A DNA stretch of 64,000 bases, from the NCBI GenBank assembly GCA_963736975.1, contig CAVTQY010000002.1, positions 1,166,820 to 1,230,819 on the forward strand, read 5' to 3'. The position numbers and the translations under genes are program-made. Numbering within the stretch: position 1 is the first letter of the stretch; each line of letters starts with the position of its first letter. The notes beneath the pieces are model-generated. The model was not told the origin of the DNA. It saw nothing but the letters and a program-made list of their open reading frames with translations, and made no database searches. This document shows, piece by piece, positions 1 through 8,839 of this stretch. This DNA comes from CAVTQY01 sp963736975. GTDB lineage: Bacteria; Pseudomonadota; Alphaproteobacteria; Acetobacterales; Acetobacteraceae.

Positions 1-441
1 GAACTGCTCGCGGCGGTCGGTTTTCCGTGTGTATTTTATCAGCATCATCCGCAGATCGCGTATCGTGGCATCTATCATGCATTCCGGTCGGCTAGGACAG
101 CGGAGCTGTATCTGCGGAGGAGAGCCGACAACGTGACACTCTTCGATCTCGGGTCGGATGAAGCATGGCAGGCACTCTCGGATTTCGCGTGCCTGGAGCT
201 CGGCAAAGTCGTTACGGAACGGGATAAGGCTCTCGCCGAGATCGCCGCGCTGCGCAATGCCGCTGAGGTGCTTGCCAGGGCCGCCGACGCGAAGCTTGCC
301 AAGGCGATCGCGGAACGCGATGGCGCAGGCGTGGAGCGGGATGCTGCTCTGGCAGAGATCGCCGCCTTGCACAAATCCACCTCCTGGGCGGCGACGGCAC
401 CCCTGCGCGCTTTGTCTTCCATCATCCGCTCACGCCGGTAA
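1..441 (+). CDS. C-terminal part of a polysaccharide-locus protein with coiled-coil tail (5' end outside window)
   Basis: The frame is open from base 1 to the TAA at 439-441, so this is the last 146 codons of a longer gene. The visible part has an unassigned segment (residues 1-45), then a heptad-like, Ala/Glu/Arg-rich stretch with two similar blocks (ERDKALAEIAAL and ERDAALAEIAAL) that reads as a coiled coil, and ends KSTSWAATAPLRAL. Almost the same ending closes the methyltransferase at 2376-3596 (HASTSWRLTSPLRGL). From memory, this Ser/Thr-Ser-Trp...Pro-Leu-Arg tail recurs on glycosyltransferases and methyltransferases of surface-polysaccharide loci. The catalytic domain is not in view, so the activity cannot be named. 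The last 20 bases overlap the convergent membrane-protein gene. Confidence 0.6.
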   Translation, partial: ELLAAVGFPCVFYQHHPQIAYRGIYHAFRSARTAELYLRRRADNVTLFDLGSDEAWQALSDFACLELGKVVTERDKALAEIAALRNAAEVLARAADAKLAKAIAERDGAGVERDAALAEIAALHKSTSWAATAPLRALSSIIRSRR

Positions 442-2137
442 ACGGATCCGTGGACCAGCGCATAGCCTGTAAGTCCAGGCTGCACAGTCCGCCGACGTGG
501 TGGTCACGGGCGAACGCGCGGACGGCGCGCAGATATTGAAGCGATGTGGGATCAACGAGCGCCCAACCCGGCGGTGTGAAGGTCGCGAACCCGTTCAAGG
601 TCGGAAGATGCTTCACCTCGGCGATGATCATCGCGTCGACGTTATGGCTGTATATTTTGTCAGCGGGACTCAGCGGACCCGGACGCGCCGCTGAAATGAA
701 GAATGCCCGGCAATCAGTCGGCGGCGAAGGCACCGAGAGCAGCCTGGCGAGCTCGTGACGGCGGTCCAGGTTCTGCGTCGAAGCGGTGTTGATCTCTCCC
801 AGGACAAGCAGCGTGGCCAGCAACCCCAGGATTGCGCGGGGCACGCGCCGCGACTGTCGAGCCAGATAGACGCAGGCCACGGCGATGACCGGCGCGGCAA
901 GAAAGAGCTGGTACCGCGAGACGACCCGTATAGCTTTTGCGCCGGGGAACAGCTCATAGACAAACAACCAGAGCGACGCGGAGTGGAGCTTGACCGAGCA
1001 TGCCCAAGTGAGCACGGTCGCCACAGCGATCGCAAGCAGCGCGGTATCGCGGTCGGGCGCGTGGCGCTGCAGCCAGAACCGGATCAGGCCGCAGCCGAAC
1101 AGAAACAGCAGGACCGGCGGGAAGCCGGAGGTCCATTCGCCGAAGCTCGGAAAGCCAGGTCGAAGTACCTGGTCGATGGAGGCGACCAATGATCCGTACA
1201 GCAGGTTGCCGCTTCCCACGCTGATCAGATCCAGTGGCGAGGGCGTATAGAAAAGCGCGTCTCTGTAGGAATGCATGCCGCTTTCGTTGGCCTTGGGCAG
1301 GTAAACCGTGAGGAACGGGATATTGACCAATACTGCAACGAGTATAACCAAGCCAAGGGGTACTAGCTGGTCGCGGATGGCGGCCGTCCACCGCAGAACG
1401 CCGACTTTGCCTTCGATCAACAGATACACAAGCAGGAAAACAGATCCATAGAACAGGAAGTACCAGGCCGTATAAAAGGCGCTCATGAGCCAGGCGGCGT
1501 ACAGAACCTGGGCGGCCACGCCCCAAGCCAGCAACCCGTATGGTGTTCGCTCATGCAGAGTACGAACCATCTCATGAAGGAGTACAGCCATCAAAGGTAT
1601 CAGACAGACCGTGAATAGCTGCCCGTGGCTCGCCTGCACAAAGAGATTGTTGCTGAGCGTAAACAGGACAGCGGCCAATAGTGCCCAGAAGACCCCGACT
1701 GCCAGAATGCGCCGCGCCGCCACGTAGAAACTCAGAAACGCCACACCCCTCAGGCAAACATTGACGAGTTCGGCGCCCAGATAGGGATCGATCCCCGCGA
1801 CCCGGAACACCGAGTAGATGCAGCCAAAGATGAAATACCCGTCATTGTACCCGAGCGTATCTGTGACCGGATAAAAATATCCGGTCTGCCGCCAGGGCGC
1901 GAGACCGCGGAAGACATTGTACCAGTGCTCCAGGATGGATATCTCGATGACCTGATCAGATCGGTCGCCATTCAGGACGCTGAAACCGCTTTCGATCTGG
2001 TGGCGGAAAAAAAACGCGACGGTTGCGGCGCCGATGCAGCAGACGAGCATCGCCGTCAGCACGCGCGACGCCGTAATCCGGAGTTTGGGCCGCTCGATGA
2101 GAGGCGCGGTCGGGGGATCGGCGCGTGTGGTCAGCAA
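422..2137 (-). CDS. Multi-pass membrane protein, probable GT-C-type glycosyltransferase
   Basis: 571 residues with a cytoplasmic N-terminus, one membrane segment near residues 25-48, a loop with acidic and aromatic residues (residues 55-110), then roughly ten further hydrophobic segments and a C-terminal soluble tail of about 130 residues. This is the layout of GT-C glycosyltransferases, which use lipid-linked sugars on the periplasmic side, and of the related DUF6311-type proteins. No catalytic residue is proven; the acidic first loop (GDRSDQVIE) is where GT-C enzymes usually carry theirs. It converges on the partial gene at the window edge and overlaps it by 20 bases. Neighbouring methyltransferases and GT-C proteins support a role in surface polysaccharide or glycan decoration. 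The substrate is unknown. Confidence 0.6.
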   Translation of the reverse strand: MLTTRADPPTAPLIERPKLRITASRVLTAMLVCCIGAATVAFFFRHQIESGFSVLNGDRSDQVIEISILEHWYNVFRGLAPWRQTGYFYPVTDTLGYNDGYFIFGCIYSVFRVAGIDPYLGAELVNVCLRGVAFLSFYVAARRILAVGVFWALLAAVLFTLSNNLFVQASHGQLFTVCLIPLMAVLLHEMVRTLHERTPYGLLAWGVAAQVLYAAWLMSAFYTAWYFLFYGSVFLLVYLLIEGKVGVLRWTAAIRDQLVPLGLVILVAVLVNIPFLTVYLPKANESGMHSYRDALFYTPSPLDLISVGSGNLLYGSLVASIDQVLRPGFPSFGEWTSGFPPVLLFLFGCGLIRFWLQRHAPDRDTALLAIAVATVLTWACSVKLHSASLWLFVYELFPGAKAIRVVSRYQLFLAAPVIAVACVYLARQSRRVPRAILGLLATLLVLGEINTASTQNLDRRHELARLLSVPSPPTDCRAFFISAARPGPLSPADKIYSHNVDAMIIAEVKHLPTLNGFATFTPPGWALVDPTSLQYLRAVRAFARDHHVGGLCSLDLQAMRWSTDPFTGVSG

Positions 2138-2375
2138 TTGCCAGAGGTCACGGATGGTTTCCCGGAATTTGCCGGGAGATGGCAGGTTCTATCCGGGCGA
2201 CGCGCCGCTCCGTCAAGGGGTTGATCGAAACAGAGGCCAGGGGTAATGCCGCTGTGACGAGCCCAGGTGTCGGGTCAAGGATTTCGAGAGCGAGTGCACG
2301 CGGCTTGGCCCCGGCAGGCAAGTTGATGATTGGAAAGCATGTTCTGAACTGTGATACGGCCGGATGGGAGGCCAG

Positions 2376-3596
2376 ATGTTTGGCGTGACTCCGGTCTCCG
2401 CATTGCTGGAGAATGTGGCGTCGGCCCCGACTGTTATCGACCGCGACGCCCCTATCGATGGGAATGTCAGCCCTTACGAGATCGAAGTCATAGCCGCGCT
2501 TGTGAGTGCGCATGAGCCGAGGGTGCTTTTCGAGATCGGCACCTTTGATGGCCGCACATCCTTGAATATGGCAGTCAATGCACCCGCGGGTGCGACGGTT
2601 TACACGCTCGATCTCCCGGCGGAAGGTCTTAATTCGACCGCCTTCGCGCTAGAGCTGAACGAAGATGCTTTCGTAAGGAAGCCACGCTCGGGCGCTCGTT
2701 TCTCCGATGCAGCATCCTCCTATGACATTGTCCAGCTCCTTGGTGATTCGGCCACGTTCGACTTTTCTCCCTATTACGGGAAGGTCGATTTTATGTTCAT
2801 CGACGGATCCCACGCCTACGAGTACGTCAGAAGCGACACGCTCAATGCGCTGAACATGGTACGCGAGGGCGGCATCATCATCTGGCATGATTACGTACGT
2901 GAGGGGTTCACGCCCTTTCCGGGGGTGCCGCGTGCCCTGATCGAATTTTACCTGACCGAAGGGCGTTTCCGGGGCCTGACGCAGATCCAGCATACCTCCA
3001 TCGTCTATCTGAAGGTACCAGCCAGAGACCGCATCCCCCCGTTCGAGCCGGTTCTGCTGGGAGACAGTTCGAAGCCCGATCATTTGCGTGGAGCGCTGGG
3101 TGTGACAGCCGTACATGTCCCTGGCTCCCCGGTAAAGCTTAAAATCGTTGCCAGAAACACTGGGGCCGCGGCTTGGCTGCCGTCTGATGCTTCGCTTGGT
3201 CCGGTCCGCTTGGCGGCGAAGGTACTGAACGCCGATGGACTCGTGATCGAGGATCGTTGGAGAAGCGACCTGCCATTCCGGCGGACGACCTTCCCTGGAG
3301 AAATCGTGGAATTCGATGCGGAGATCGCGCGGCCAGGATTAGGCACTTATATGCTGGATTTTGATCTCGTGGCCGAAGGTGTTGCCTGGTTCAATGCGCT
3401 GCGCGGACCGGGATTACGCGTGCCGGAGGATTTCGTCGCCACAGCGCTTGCCGAGCAAGTGCGTGCCCTCACCGAGGAACGAAATGACCTGATCGCCCGG
3501 CTGGCAAGAGCAAGGGGTGATGTTGCCGCGATACACGCGTCAACCTCATGGCGGCTCACAAGCCCGCTGCGCGGGCTTAAGCGCCTGTTGGGCTAG
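2376..3596 (+). CDS. Class I SAM-dependent methyltransferase with C-terminal coiled-coil tail
   Basis: 406 residues from the ATG at 2376, which has GGAGG four bases upstream; an in-frame ATG at 2364 is possible but lacks a site. Residues about 45-210 form a Rossmann methyltransferase of the Methyltransf_24 type: LFEIGTFDGRTSLNMA is the SAM-binding motif I, then VDFMFIDGSHAYEYV (acidic motif with the DGSHxY signature) and GGIIIWHDY. A beta-rich segment follows (about 230-350), then a short coiled coil (about 365-390) ending HASTSWRLTSPLRGL, the same tail as the partial gene at the window start. It is likely to methylate a sugar or sugar intermediate of the surface polysaccharide; the acceptor is not inferable. 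The downstream membrane-protein gene begins one base after its stop. Confidence 0.72.
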   Translation: MFGVTPVSALLENVASAPTVIDRDAPIDGNVSPYEIEVIAALVSAHEPRVLFEIGTFDGRTSLNMAVNAPAGATVYTLDLPAEGLNSTAFALELNEDAFVRKPRSGARFSDAASSYDIVQLLGDSATFDFSPYYGKVDFMFIDGSHAYEYVRSDTLNALNMVREGGIIIWHDYVREGFTPFPGVPRALIEFYLTEGRFRGLTQIQHTSIVYLKVPARDRIPPFEPVLLGDSSKPDHLRGALGVTAVHVPGSPVKLKIVARNTGAAAWLPSDASLGPVRLAAKVLNADGLVIEDRWRSDLPFRRTTFPGEIVEFDAEIARPGLGTYMLDFDLVAEGVAWFNALRGPGLRVPEDFVATALAEQVRALTEERNDLIARLARARGDVAAIHASTSWRLTSPLRGLKRLLG

Positions 3597-3597
3597 G

Positions 3598-5142
3598 ATG
3601 ATGCATCGCCAGCCCGCCGCCTGCCAGGCACGCGTCGGCAAAACAACAACCGGCTTCCATATCGCCGATACGCGCTTCGCTTCCATCAGCTCCTCCGCGG
3701 CTGGCCTTTTCATTTTGTTCGAGCAGCAAAATCCCGTGTTGATCGGCGGCATCCTGCTGACGCTGCGTTACACTGTGGGGTATCTTGGGTTCTGGGGTAC
3801 GCCCGGCAACAACACGAAGTTTCCGTTAGGATGGTGGGGGTGGTTCGACCAGTCGAAATACCTCGAATTGGCCCGGGCGTTATCGCGGCTGGATCTCTCG
3901 CCGGCCCATCATTGGTATCCGCTCGGGTACGCGCTTCTGGGCGCGCCCTTTATTGGCATGTTGCGGCAGCACCCGTTCTTCTTCGTCGATCTGGCCTCGC
4001 TTCTGATCGCATACACTGCCTTCGTTCACTTTGCCCACCGCTGTGGTGTTGCGCGGTTCTGGAGCGTCACTCTTTTCATACTCGCCTGCGCCGGCGATCC
4101 GGTGCTGCTCGTGCAGTGGGTGGTCCCGTGGAACACCTCGCCGCTTGCGGCGGTTCTCTGGCTTCTGCTCGCGACTGCCGCGGCGCATGTGCAAGGCGAG
4201 CGACGACCTGCGTCTCTCGGCGTGCTCGCAGCCTGCGTGCCGATGCTGCGTCCGACCGACACGTTGATTGCTGCCGTGCCGATCGTTGGCAGCCTTGCCG
4301 CGGACTTGCTGCAACGCCGTCTGAAAACGGTCGACATCGCCGCTTTCGCGGTTGCCGCCCTGTTGCCGCTGGCCGCCTATGCCGCGCTTTATTTGGCCGT
4401 CTACGGCTTGCGACTGAGCGAGTACATTCTCAATTCCCGGGAAATCGGCTTCACGCTGCATAACTTTGATTTAAAGGTGTACCTCATTCTCGTTGATCCG
4501 CGAGGTTGGGTGGGGGGCGGCGAAGGGCTGATCCGGCGATGCCTCTGGCTCATCCTCGGGTTCGCCGGGTTGCTGACCGCGCTCCGACGTCCGGTTCCTG
4601 CGATGCTCGCGCTCACGTTGGCGGTACACGGCATTCTGTATCTGTCCTATGTGGACCTGCTGCCGACCGGACTGTGGCGGTATTTTCTGGTACATTATTG
4701 GACATTTGCGTTCCCTGGATTCGCGCTGCTGGGTTTTTTGTGGGTGCGCGACCTACTGCAGCCCGAGACGCGCGCCGTCGCGGTTGGTGCGCTCGCCTTG
4801 GTTCTGCTGCTGCTCTGCATCCGCCTGGATCCGGTGCCCGCGGGTCTGGACCTGCCTGCGGACGCACTCGATCTTCGCCTTGGTTCGCCCGCGCCCGATA
4901 TTCGCCCCGGTTTCCGCGTAACGGACGCCGACGGAACCCTTACGGGTCACCAGATTCGCGCCTTTCCGATCGGCAACACCGTACGCCTGATTGCGATAAG
5001 ACGGGTACTGCTCGGTCCAGTCGCAATCGGCGGAGACGGGTTGGGCGGCATAGCGCCGCAGCGTCTGCGTATCGGGGTGGGCGTGCATATTCCGTTCTGG
5101 CCGTGGGAGCGCGCAGCCAAGCTCTATGGCCCACCAGGGTGA
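3598..5142 (+). CDS. Multi-pass membrane protein of the polysaccharide locus
   Basis: 514 residues from the ATG at 3598, one base after the preceding stop (an adjacent ATG at 3601 is equally possible). About ten hydrophobic segments start near residue 30. The early loop contains WWGWFDQSKYLELARAL and HHWYPLGYALLGAPF, in the position where GT-C glycosyltransferases and PMT-like proteins carry an acidic and aromatic catalytic loop (here an FDQ triplet). The last 100 residues are soluble and end PFWPWERAAKLYGPPG. I do not recognise a specific family. By context it is a polysaccharide or lipid-linked sugar membrane enzyme, probably co-transcribed with the methyltransferase upstream. Its last 17 bases overlap the annotated start of the hydantoinase A gene, an odd functional junction. 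Confidence 0.55.
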   Translation: MMHRQPAACQARVGKTTTGFHIADTRFASISSSAAGLFILFEQQNPVLIGGILLTLRYTVGYLGFWGTPGNNTKFPLGWWGWFDQSKYLELARALSRLDLSPAHHWYPLGYALLGAPFIGMLRQHPFFFVDLASLLIAYTAFVHFAHRCGVARFWSVTLFILACAGDPVLLVQWVVPWNTSPLAAVLWLLLATAAAHVQGERRPASLGVLAACVPMLRPTDTLIAAVPIVGSLAADLLQRRLKTVDIAAFAVAALLPLAAYAALYLAVYGLRLSEYILNSREIGFTLHNFDLKVYLILVDPRGWVGGGEGLIRRCLWLILGFAGLLTALRRPVPAMLALTLAVHGILYLSYVDLLPTGLWRYFLVHYWTFAFPGFALLGFLWVRDLLQPETRAVAVGALALVLLLLCIRLDPVPAGLDLPADALDLRLGSPAPDIRPGFRVTDADGTLTGHQIRAFPIGNTVRLIAIRRVLLGPVAIGGDGLGGIAPQRLRIGVGVHIPFWPWERAAKLYGPPG

Positions 5143-7213
5143 GAGGCGGACGCCGCGGGTGATTTCGCTCGGCATCGATATCGGCGGCACCTTCACCGAT
5201 CTCGTCGCACTGGACCACGGCTCCGGCCGGGCGGCGATCTGGAAGGAGAGCACCACGCCGGACGATCCGTCCCGCGGTGCGGTTGCCGGCGTGCGCCATT
5301 TGCTCGCGGTGCATGACATTTCGCCGGCGGCAATCGGTCGCGTGGCGCATGCGACGACGCTGTTCACCAACGCGCTGATCGAGCGCAAGGGCGCGCCGAC
5401 CGGGCTGCTTACCACCGTGGGTTTCGCCGATATCCTGGAGATCGGGCAGGAGCGGAAATACGAGCTTTACGACCTTGCGATCGAGATGCCGCACCCGCTG
5501 GTGCCGCGTCGCTGGCGGCGCGAGGCGGTCGAGCGGATGACGCCGGACGGCCACGTGGAAACACCGCTCGATCTCGCGGCGGCGCTGCGCGAGGTCGAGC
5601 ACATGGTGGGCGAGGGCGTTCGGAGCCTCGCGGTGGCGTTCCTGCATGCCTATGCGAATCCGGCGCATGAGCGGGCCGTCGGCGCGGCGGTCGCGCAGCG
5701 CTTTCCCGGGTTGGCTGTATCGCTCTCTTCCAACGTGGCGCCCGAAATCCGGGAATATCCGCGTGTCGGTACCACGGTGGTGAATGCGTATATCCAACCG
5801 CTCGCCGAGGCCTATCTCACGCGGCTAAGGGCTGCGTTGGCCGGGCTGGGGATTCCGGGCCAACTTCTGCTGATGCTCTCCAGCGGCGGGCTGGCCTCGG
5901 TGGCCGAAGCGAGGCGTGCGCCCGTGCAGCTTCTGGAGAGCGGGCCGGCGGCCGGTGCACTCGCCGGCGCGGTGTTCGGCCGCAATGCCGGGCTCGACCG
6001 GGTGCTGGCTTTCGATATGGGAGGCACCACGGCGAAGCTGGCGATCGTGGAGGACGGCGAGCCGACGGTAGTCTGGGGGTTCGAGGCGGCGCGGCAGAAG
6101 CGCTTTCGTCGCGGCAGCGGGCTGCCTGTCCGGATCGCCACGGTGGAGTTGGTCGAGATCGGTGCCGGCGGGGGTTCGATCGCCGGGCAGGGCGCGTTGG
6201 GGACCTTGCAGGTGGGACCCGAGAGCGCCGCGGCGGTGCCCGGGCCGGTCTGCTATGGCCGCGGCGGCGAGGCCCCGACGGTGACGGATGCGGATCTGGC
6301 GCTGGGCTGCCTCGATGTGGGGTTCTTCCTGGGCGGGGCGATGCGGATCGATGCCGAGGCGGCGAAGGTGAGCCTCGGACGGTTGGCCGCCACGCTCGGT
6401 CTGCCGGCGGGGCGGATAGCGGCGGGCGTGAAGGAGCTGGTGGACGAGACGATGGCGGGTGCGGCGCGGGTGGCAATCGCTGAGCATGGCGGCGTGCCAT
6501 CAGATTACGCCCTGCTGGCCACCGGGGGCGCCGGCCCGGTGCATGCCTGGGAGGTGGCGCGCCGGCTGGGCGTGCGGCGGCTTGTCTGCCCGCCGGGGGC
6601 GGGGGTGGGGAGTGCGTTGGGGATGCTGCTGGCGCCGGCACGGGTAGACCGGGTGGCGTCGTTCGATGCGCTCCTGGAGGCGGTGGACTGGAGGGCGGTG
6701 GAGGCGGCGTTTGCGCGGCTGAGGGAGGAGGCGATGGTGGTCATCGCTGATGCCGGCGTTCAGCCTGCTCGCATCGAGGCACGGCGGATGGCCGATCTGC
6801 GCTATGCGGGCCAGGGCTTCGAGGTGACGGTCGTGGTGCCGGATGTGCTTTCATCCGCAACCGTGCAGGCCGCGTTCGAGACGCGGTATCGCGCCTTGTT
6901 CACCCGGATCGTGCCGGGCGCTGTGGTACAAATCATAGCGCTGCGGCTGTCTCTGACAGCGCCGATGCCGGGCGGCGCGGTGTTCGTGCTCGCGCCGGTG
7001 GGCACGGAAGGCGCGGTGAAAGGACGCCGGTCCGTGCGGTTCGGCGAAGGCGAGATGACGGCCGAGGTGTATGACCGCTACGCGCTGCGGCCGGGTCTGC
7101 GTTTCACCGGCCCGGCGGTGGTCGAGGAAGCTGAAAGCACGCTGCTGATCGGTTCCGGCGGACACGCGGAGGTCCTGGGCGACGGCACCATCCTGGTCGA
7201 GCTGCCGTCGTGA
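5126..7213 (+). CDS. hyuA: Hydantoinase/oxoprolinase family protein, subunit A (HyuA-like)
   Basis: 695 residues. The sequence matches the ATP-dependent hydantoinase A / 5-oxoprolinase N-terminal half: GIDIGGTFTDLV near the N-terminus (phosphate-1 loop of the actin/ASKHA fold), DMGGTTAKLAIVEDGE near residue 300, the glycine-rich GAGGGSIA near 350 and the ATGGAGPVHAWEVARRLG segment near 470. Such enzymes open cyclic amides (hydantoins, 5-oxoproline) or, in the acetophenone and acetone carboxylase branch, carboxylate ketones using ATP, together with subunit B. Subunit B follows with a GTGA overlap. The start at 5126 lies inside the upstream gene; GTG at 5159 would avoid that overlap and still keep the whole nucleotide-binding motif. 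The substrate cannot be read from sequence. Confidence 0.85.
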   Translation: MAHQGERRTPRVISLGIDIGGTFTDLVALDHGSGRAAIWKESTTPDDPSRGAVAGVRHLLAVHDISPAAIGRVAHATTLFTNALIERKGAPTGLLTTVGFADILEIGQERKYELYDLAIEMPHPLVPRRWRREAVERMTPDGHVETPLDLAAALREVEHMVGEGVRSLAVAFLHAYANPAHERAVGAAVAQRFPGLAVSLSSNVAPEIREYPRVGTTVVNAYIQPLAEAYLTRLRAALAGLGIPGQLLLMLSSGGLASVAEARRAPVQLLESGPAAGALAGAVFGRNAGLDRVLAFDMGGTTAKLAIVEDGEPTVVWGFEAARQKRFRRGSGLPVRIATVELVEIGAGGGSIAGQGALGTLQVGPESAAAVPGPVCYGRGGEAPTVTDADLALGCLDVGFFLGGAMRIDAEAAKVSLGRLAATLGLPAGRIAAGVKELVDETMAGAARVAIAEHGGVPSDYALLATGGAGPVHAWEVARRLGVRRLVCPPGAGVGSALGMLLAPARVDRVASFDALLEAVDWRAVEAAFARLREEAMVVIADAGVQPARIEARRMADLRYAGQGFEVTVVVPDVLSSATVQAAFETRYRALFTRIVPGAVVQIIALRLSLTAPMPGGAVFVLAPVGTEGAVKGRRSVRFGEGEMTAEVYDRYALRPGLRFTGPAVVEEAESTLLIGSGGHAEVLGDGTILVELPS

Positions 7214-8829
7214 CGGACGCGTTCGATGCGATCGAGCTCGAGCTGTTGTGGCGACGGCTGATCTCGATCGTGGACGAGGCCGCGGCGGCGCTGGTGCGCA
7301 CCAGCTTCTCCACCCTTGTGCGCGACAGCTATGATTTCAGTTGCATCATTACCGATGCGGCCGGACAATCGCTGGTGCAGGCGACCGAAAGCATCCCTAG
7401 TTTCATCGGCACGCTGCCGGCGACGGTGAAGCATTTTCTGCGCTGCCTGCCGCCGGAGCGGCTGGCGCCGGGCGACGTGCTGATCACCAACGACCTGTGG
7501 ATGGGCACCGGGCATCTGAACGACATCACCGTCGCTAAGCCGGTCTTTCACGCCGGGCGGTTGGTGGCGTTCAGCGCATCCACCGCGCATGCGCCGGATA
7601 TCGGCGGCAAGATCCGCAGCCCCGAACCGCGCGAGGTGTTCGAAGAGGGATTTCAGATCCCGCCGATGAAGCTGATGCGGGGCGGCGTGGTGGACGAGAC
7701 GCTGATCACGCTGTTGCGGCAGAACGTGCGGACGCCGGACCAGACGGTTGGCGATCTCTGGGCGCAGGTGGTGGCGCTGGACCTGATGGAGGAGCGGCTC
7801 TCCGCACTTATGGGCGGCGCCGGGCTGGCGGAGCTGGGACCCCTGGCGGGGGCCATGCAGGGGCGTTGCGAGGCGGCGATGCGGGCAGCGATCGCGGTGC
7901 TGCCGGATGGCCTATATCGCAGCGAATTGCAGACCGACGGGTTGTTGGACCGGCCGATCACTATACGCATGGCGCTATCGGTTTCTGGCGATACGATCTC
8001 GGTGGATTTTGCGGGGACCGACGCGCAGGTGGACCGGGCAATCAACTGCGCATTCTGTTACACCTACGCGATGACGATGTACGGGATAAAAGTGTGCCTT
8101 AGCCCCGCACTGCCCAACAACGAAGGCGCCTGGCGGCCGATCCGGCTGAGCGCGCCTTCCGGGTGCATCGTTAATCCGCAATTCCCAGCCGCGGGCGGGT
8201 CGCGGATGCTGATCGGGCACTACCTGCCGATGCTGGTGTTCGGCTGCCTGGGCCAGGTGGTGCCCGACCGTGTGATCGCGGCGTGCGGGTCGCCGATGTG
8301 GGGGATGAACCAGTCAGGCGTGCGGGCAGACGGGAAACCGTATGCCAATATGTTCTTCTTCAATGGCGGCATGGGGGCGGGCGACGGAAGGGACGGGCAG
8401 AATTGCCTCTCCTGGCCTTCCAACGTGTCGTCCACCAGTATCGAGATCAGCGAGCAGATCGCGCCACTGCGGTTTCGTTGCAAACGGCTACGCCCGGACA
8501 GCGGCGGGGCGGGTTGGTGGCGAGGCGGGCTGGGGCAGGAAGTGGTGATCGAGAGCCGGTCGGAAACGCCGGTCGCGGTATCGTTCCTGGCGGAACGGAC
8601 CGTGGTGCCGGCCTTCGGCATCCATGGCGGTGGCGCGGGGGTGACCGGCGCCCTGCGGATCAATGGCGTGGCGGTGGACCCGAAGCGGCAGTACGTGCTG
8701 CAACGTGGGGATACGGTGCTGCTGGCGACGCCGGGCGGCGGCGGCCATGGCGATCCGCGTTTGCGTGATCCGGCGCTGATCGCGGCCGATACGTGGGAGG
8801 GGTATGTGACCGCGCCGGACAGGCCGTGA
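7210..8829 (+). CDS. hyuB: Hydantoinase B/oxoprolinase family protein (HyuB-like)
   Basis: 539 residues from a GTG that overlaps the subunit A stop by four bases, so the two are translationally coupled. The sequence is typical hydantoinase B from end to end: an N-terminal helix (IELELLWRRLISIVDEAAAAL), the TSFSTLVRDSYDFSC segment, NDLWMGTGHLNDITV, GSPMWGMNQSG in the middle, and a C-terminal glycine-rich TPGGGGHGDPRLRDP, a family hallmark. It acts in the cytoplasm as the partner of subunit A. Length is normal for the family. No hydantoin racemase or carbamoylase is nearby, so the pathway cannot be assigned to hydantoins specifically. A minus-strand gene converges ten bases after its stop. Confidence 0.86.
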   Translation: MTDAFDAIELELLWRRLISIVDEAAAALVRTSFSTLVRDSYDFSCIITDAAGQSLVQATESIPSFIGTLPATVKHFLRCLPPERLAPGDVLITNDLWMGTGHLNDITVAKPVFHAGRLVAFSASTAHAPDIGGKIRSPEPREVFEEGFQIPPMKLMRGGVVDETLITLLRQNVRTPDQTVGDLWAQVVALDLMEERLSALMGGAGLAELGPLAGAMQGRCEAAMRAAIAVLPDGLYRSELQTDGLLDRPITIRMALSVSGDTISVDFAGTDAQVDRAINCAFCYTYAMTMYGIKVCLSPALPNNEGAWRPIRLSAPSGCIVNPQFPAAGGSRMLIGHYLPMLVFGCLGQVVPDRVIAACGSPMWGMNQSGVRADGKPYANMFFFNGGMGAGDGRDGQNCLSWPSNVSSTSIEISEQIAPLRFRCKRLRPDSGGAGWWRGGLGQEVVIESRSETPVAVSFLAERTVVPAFGIHGGGAGVTGALRINGVAVDPKRQYVLQRGDTVLLATPGGGGHGDPRLRDPALIAADTWEGYVTAPDRP

Positions 8830-8839
8830 CGCATGGAGC

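Noticed and set aside
3561..3577. AGCCCGC/GCGGGCT hairpin at the end of the methyltransferase gene as a terminator
   Set aside because: It lies inside the coding region and has no T tract; the next gene starts immediately after.
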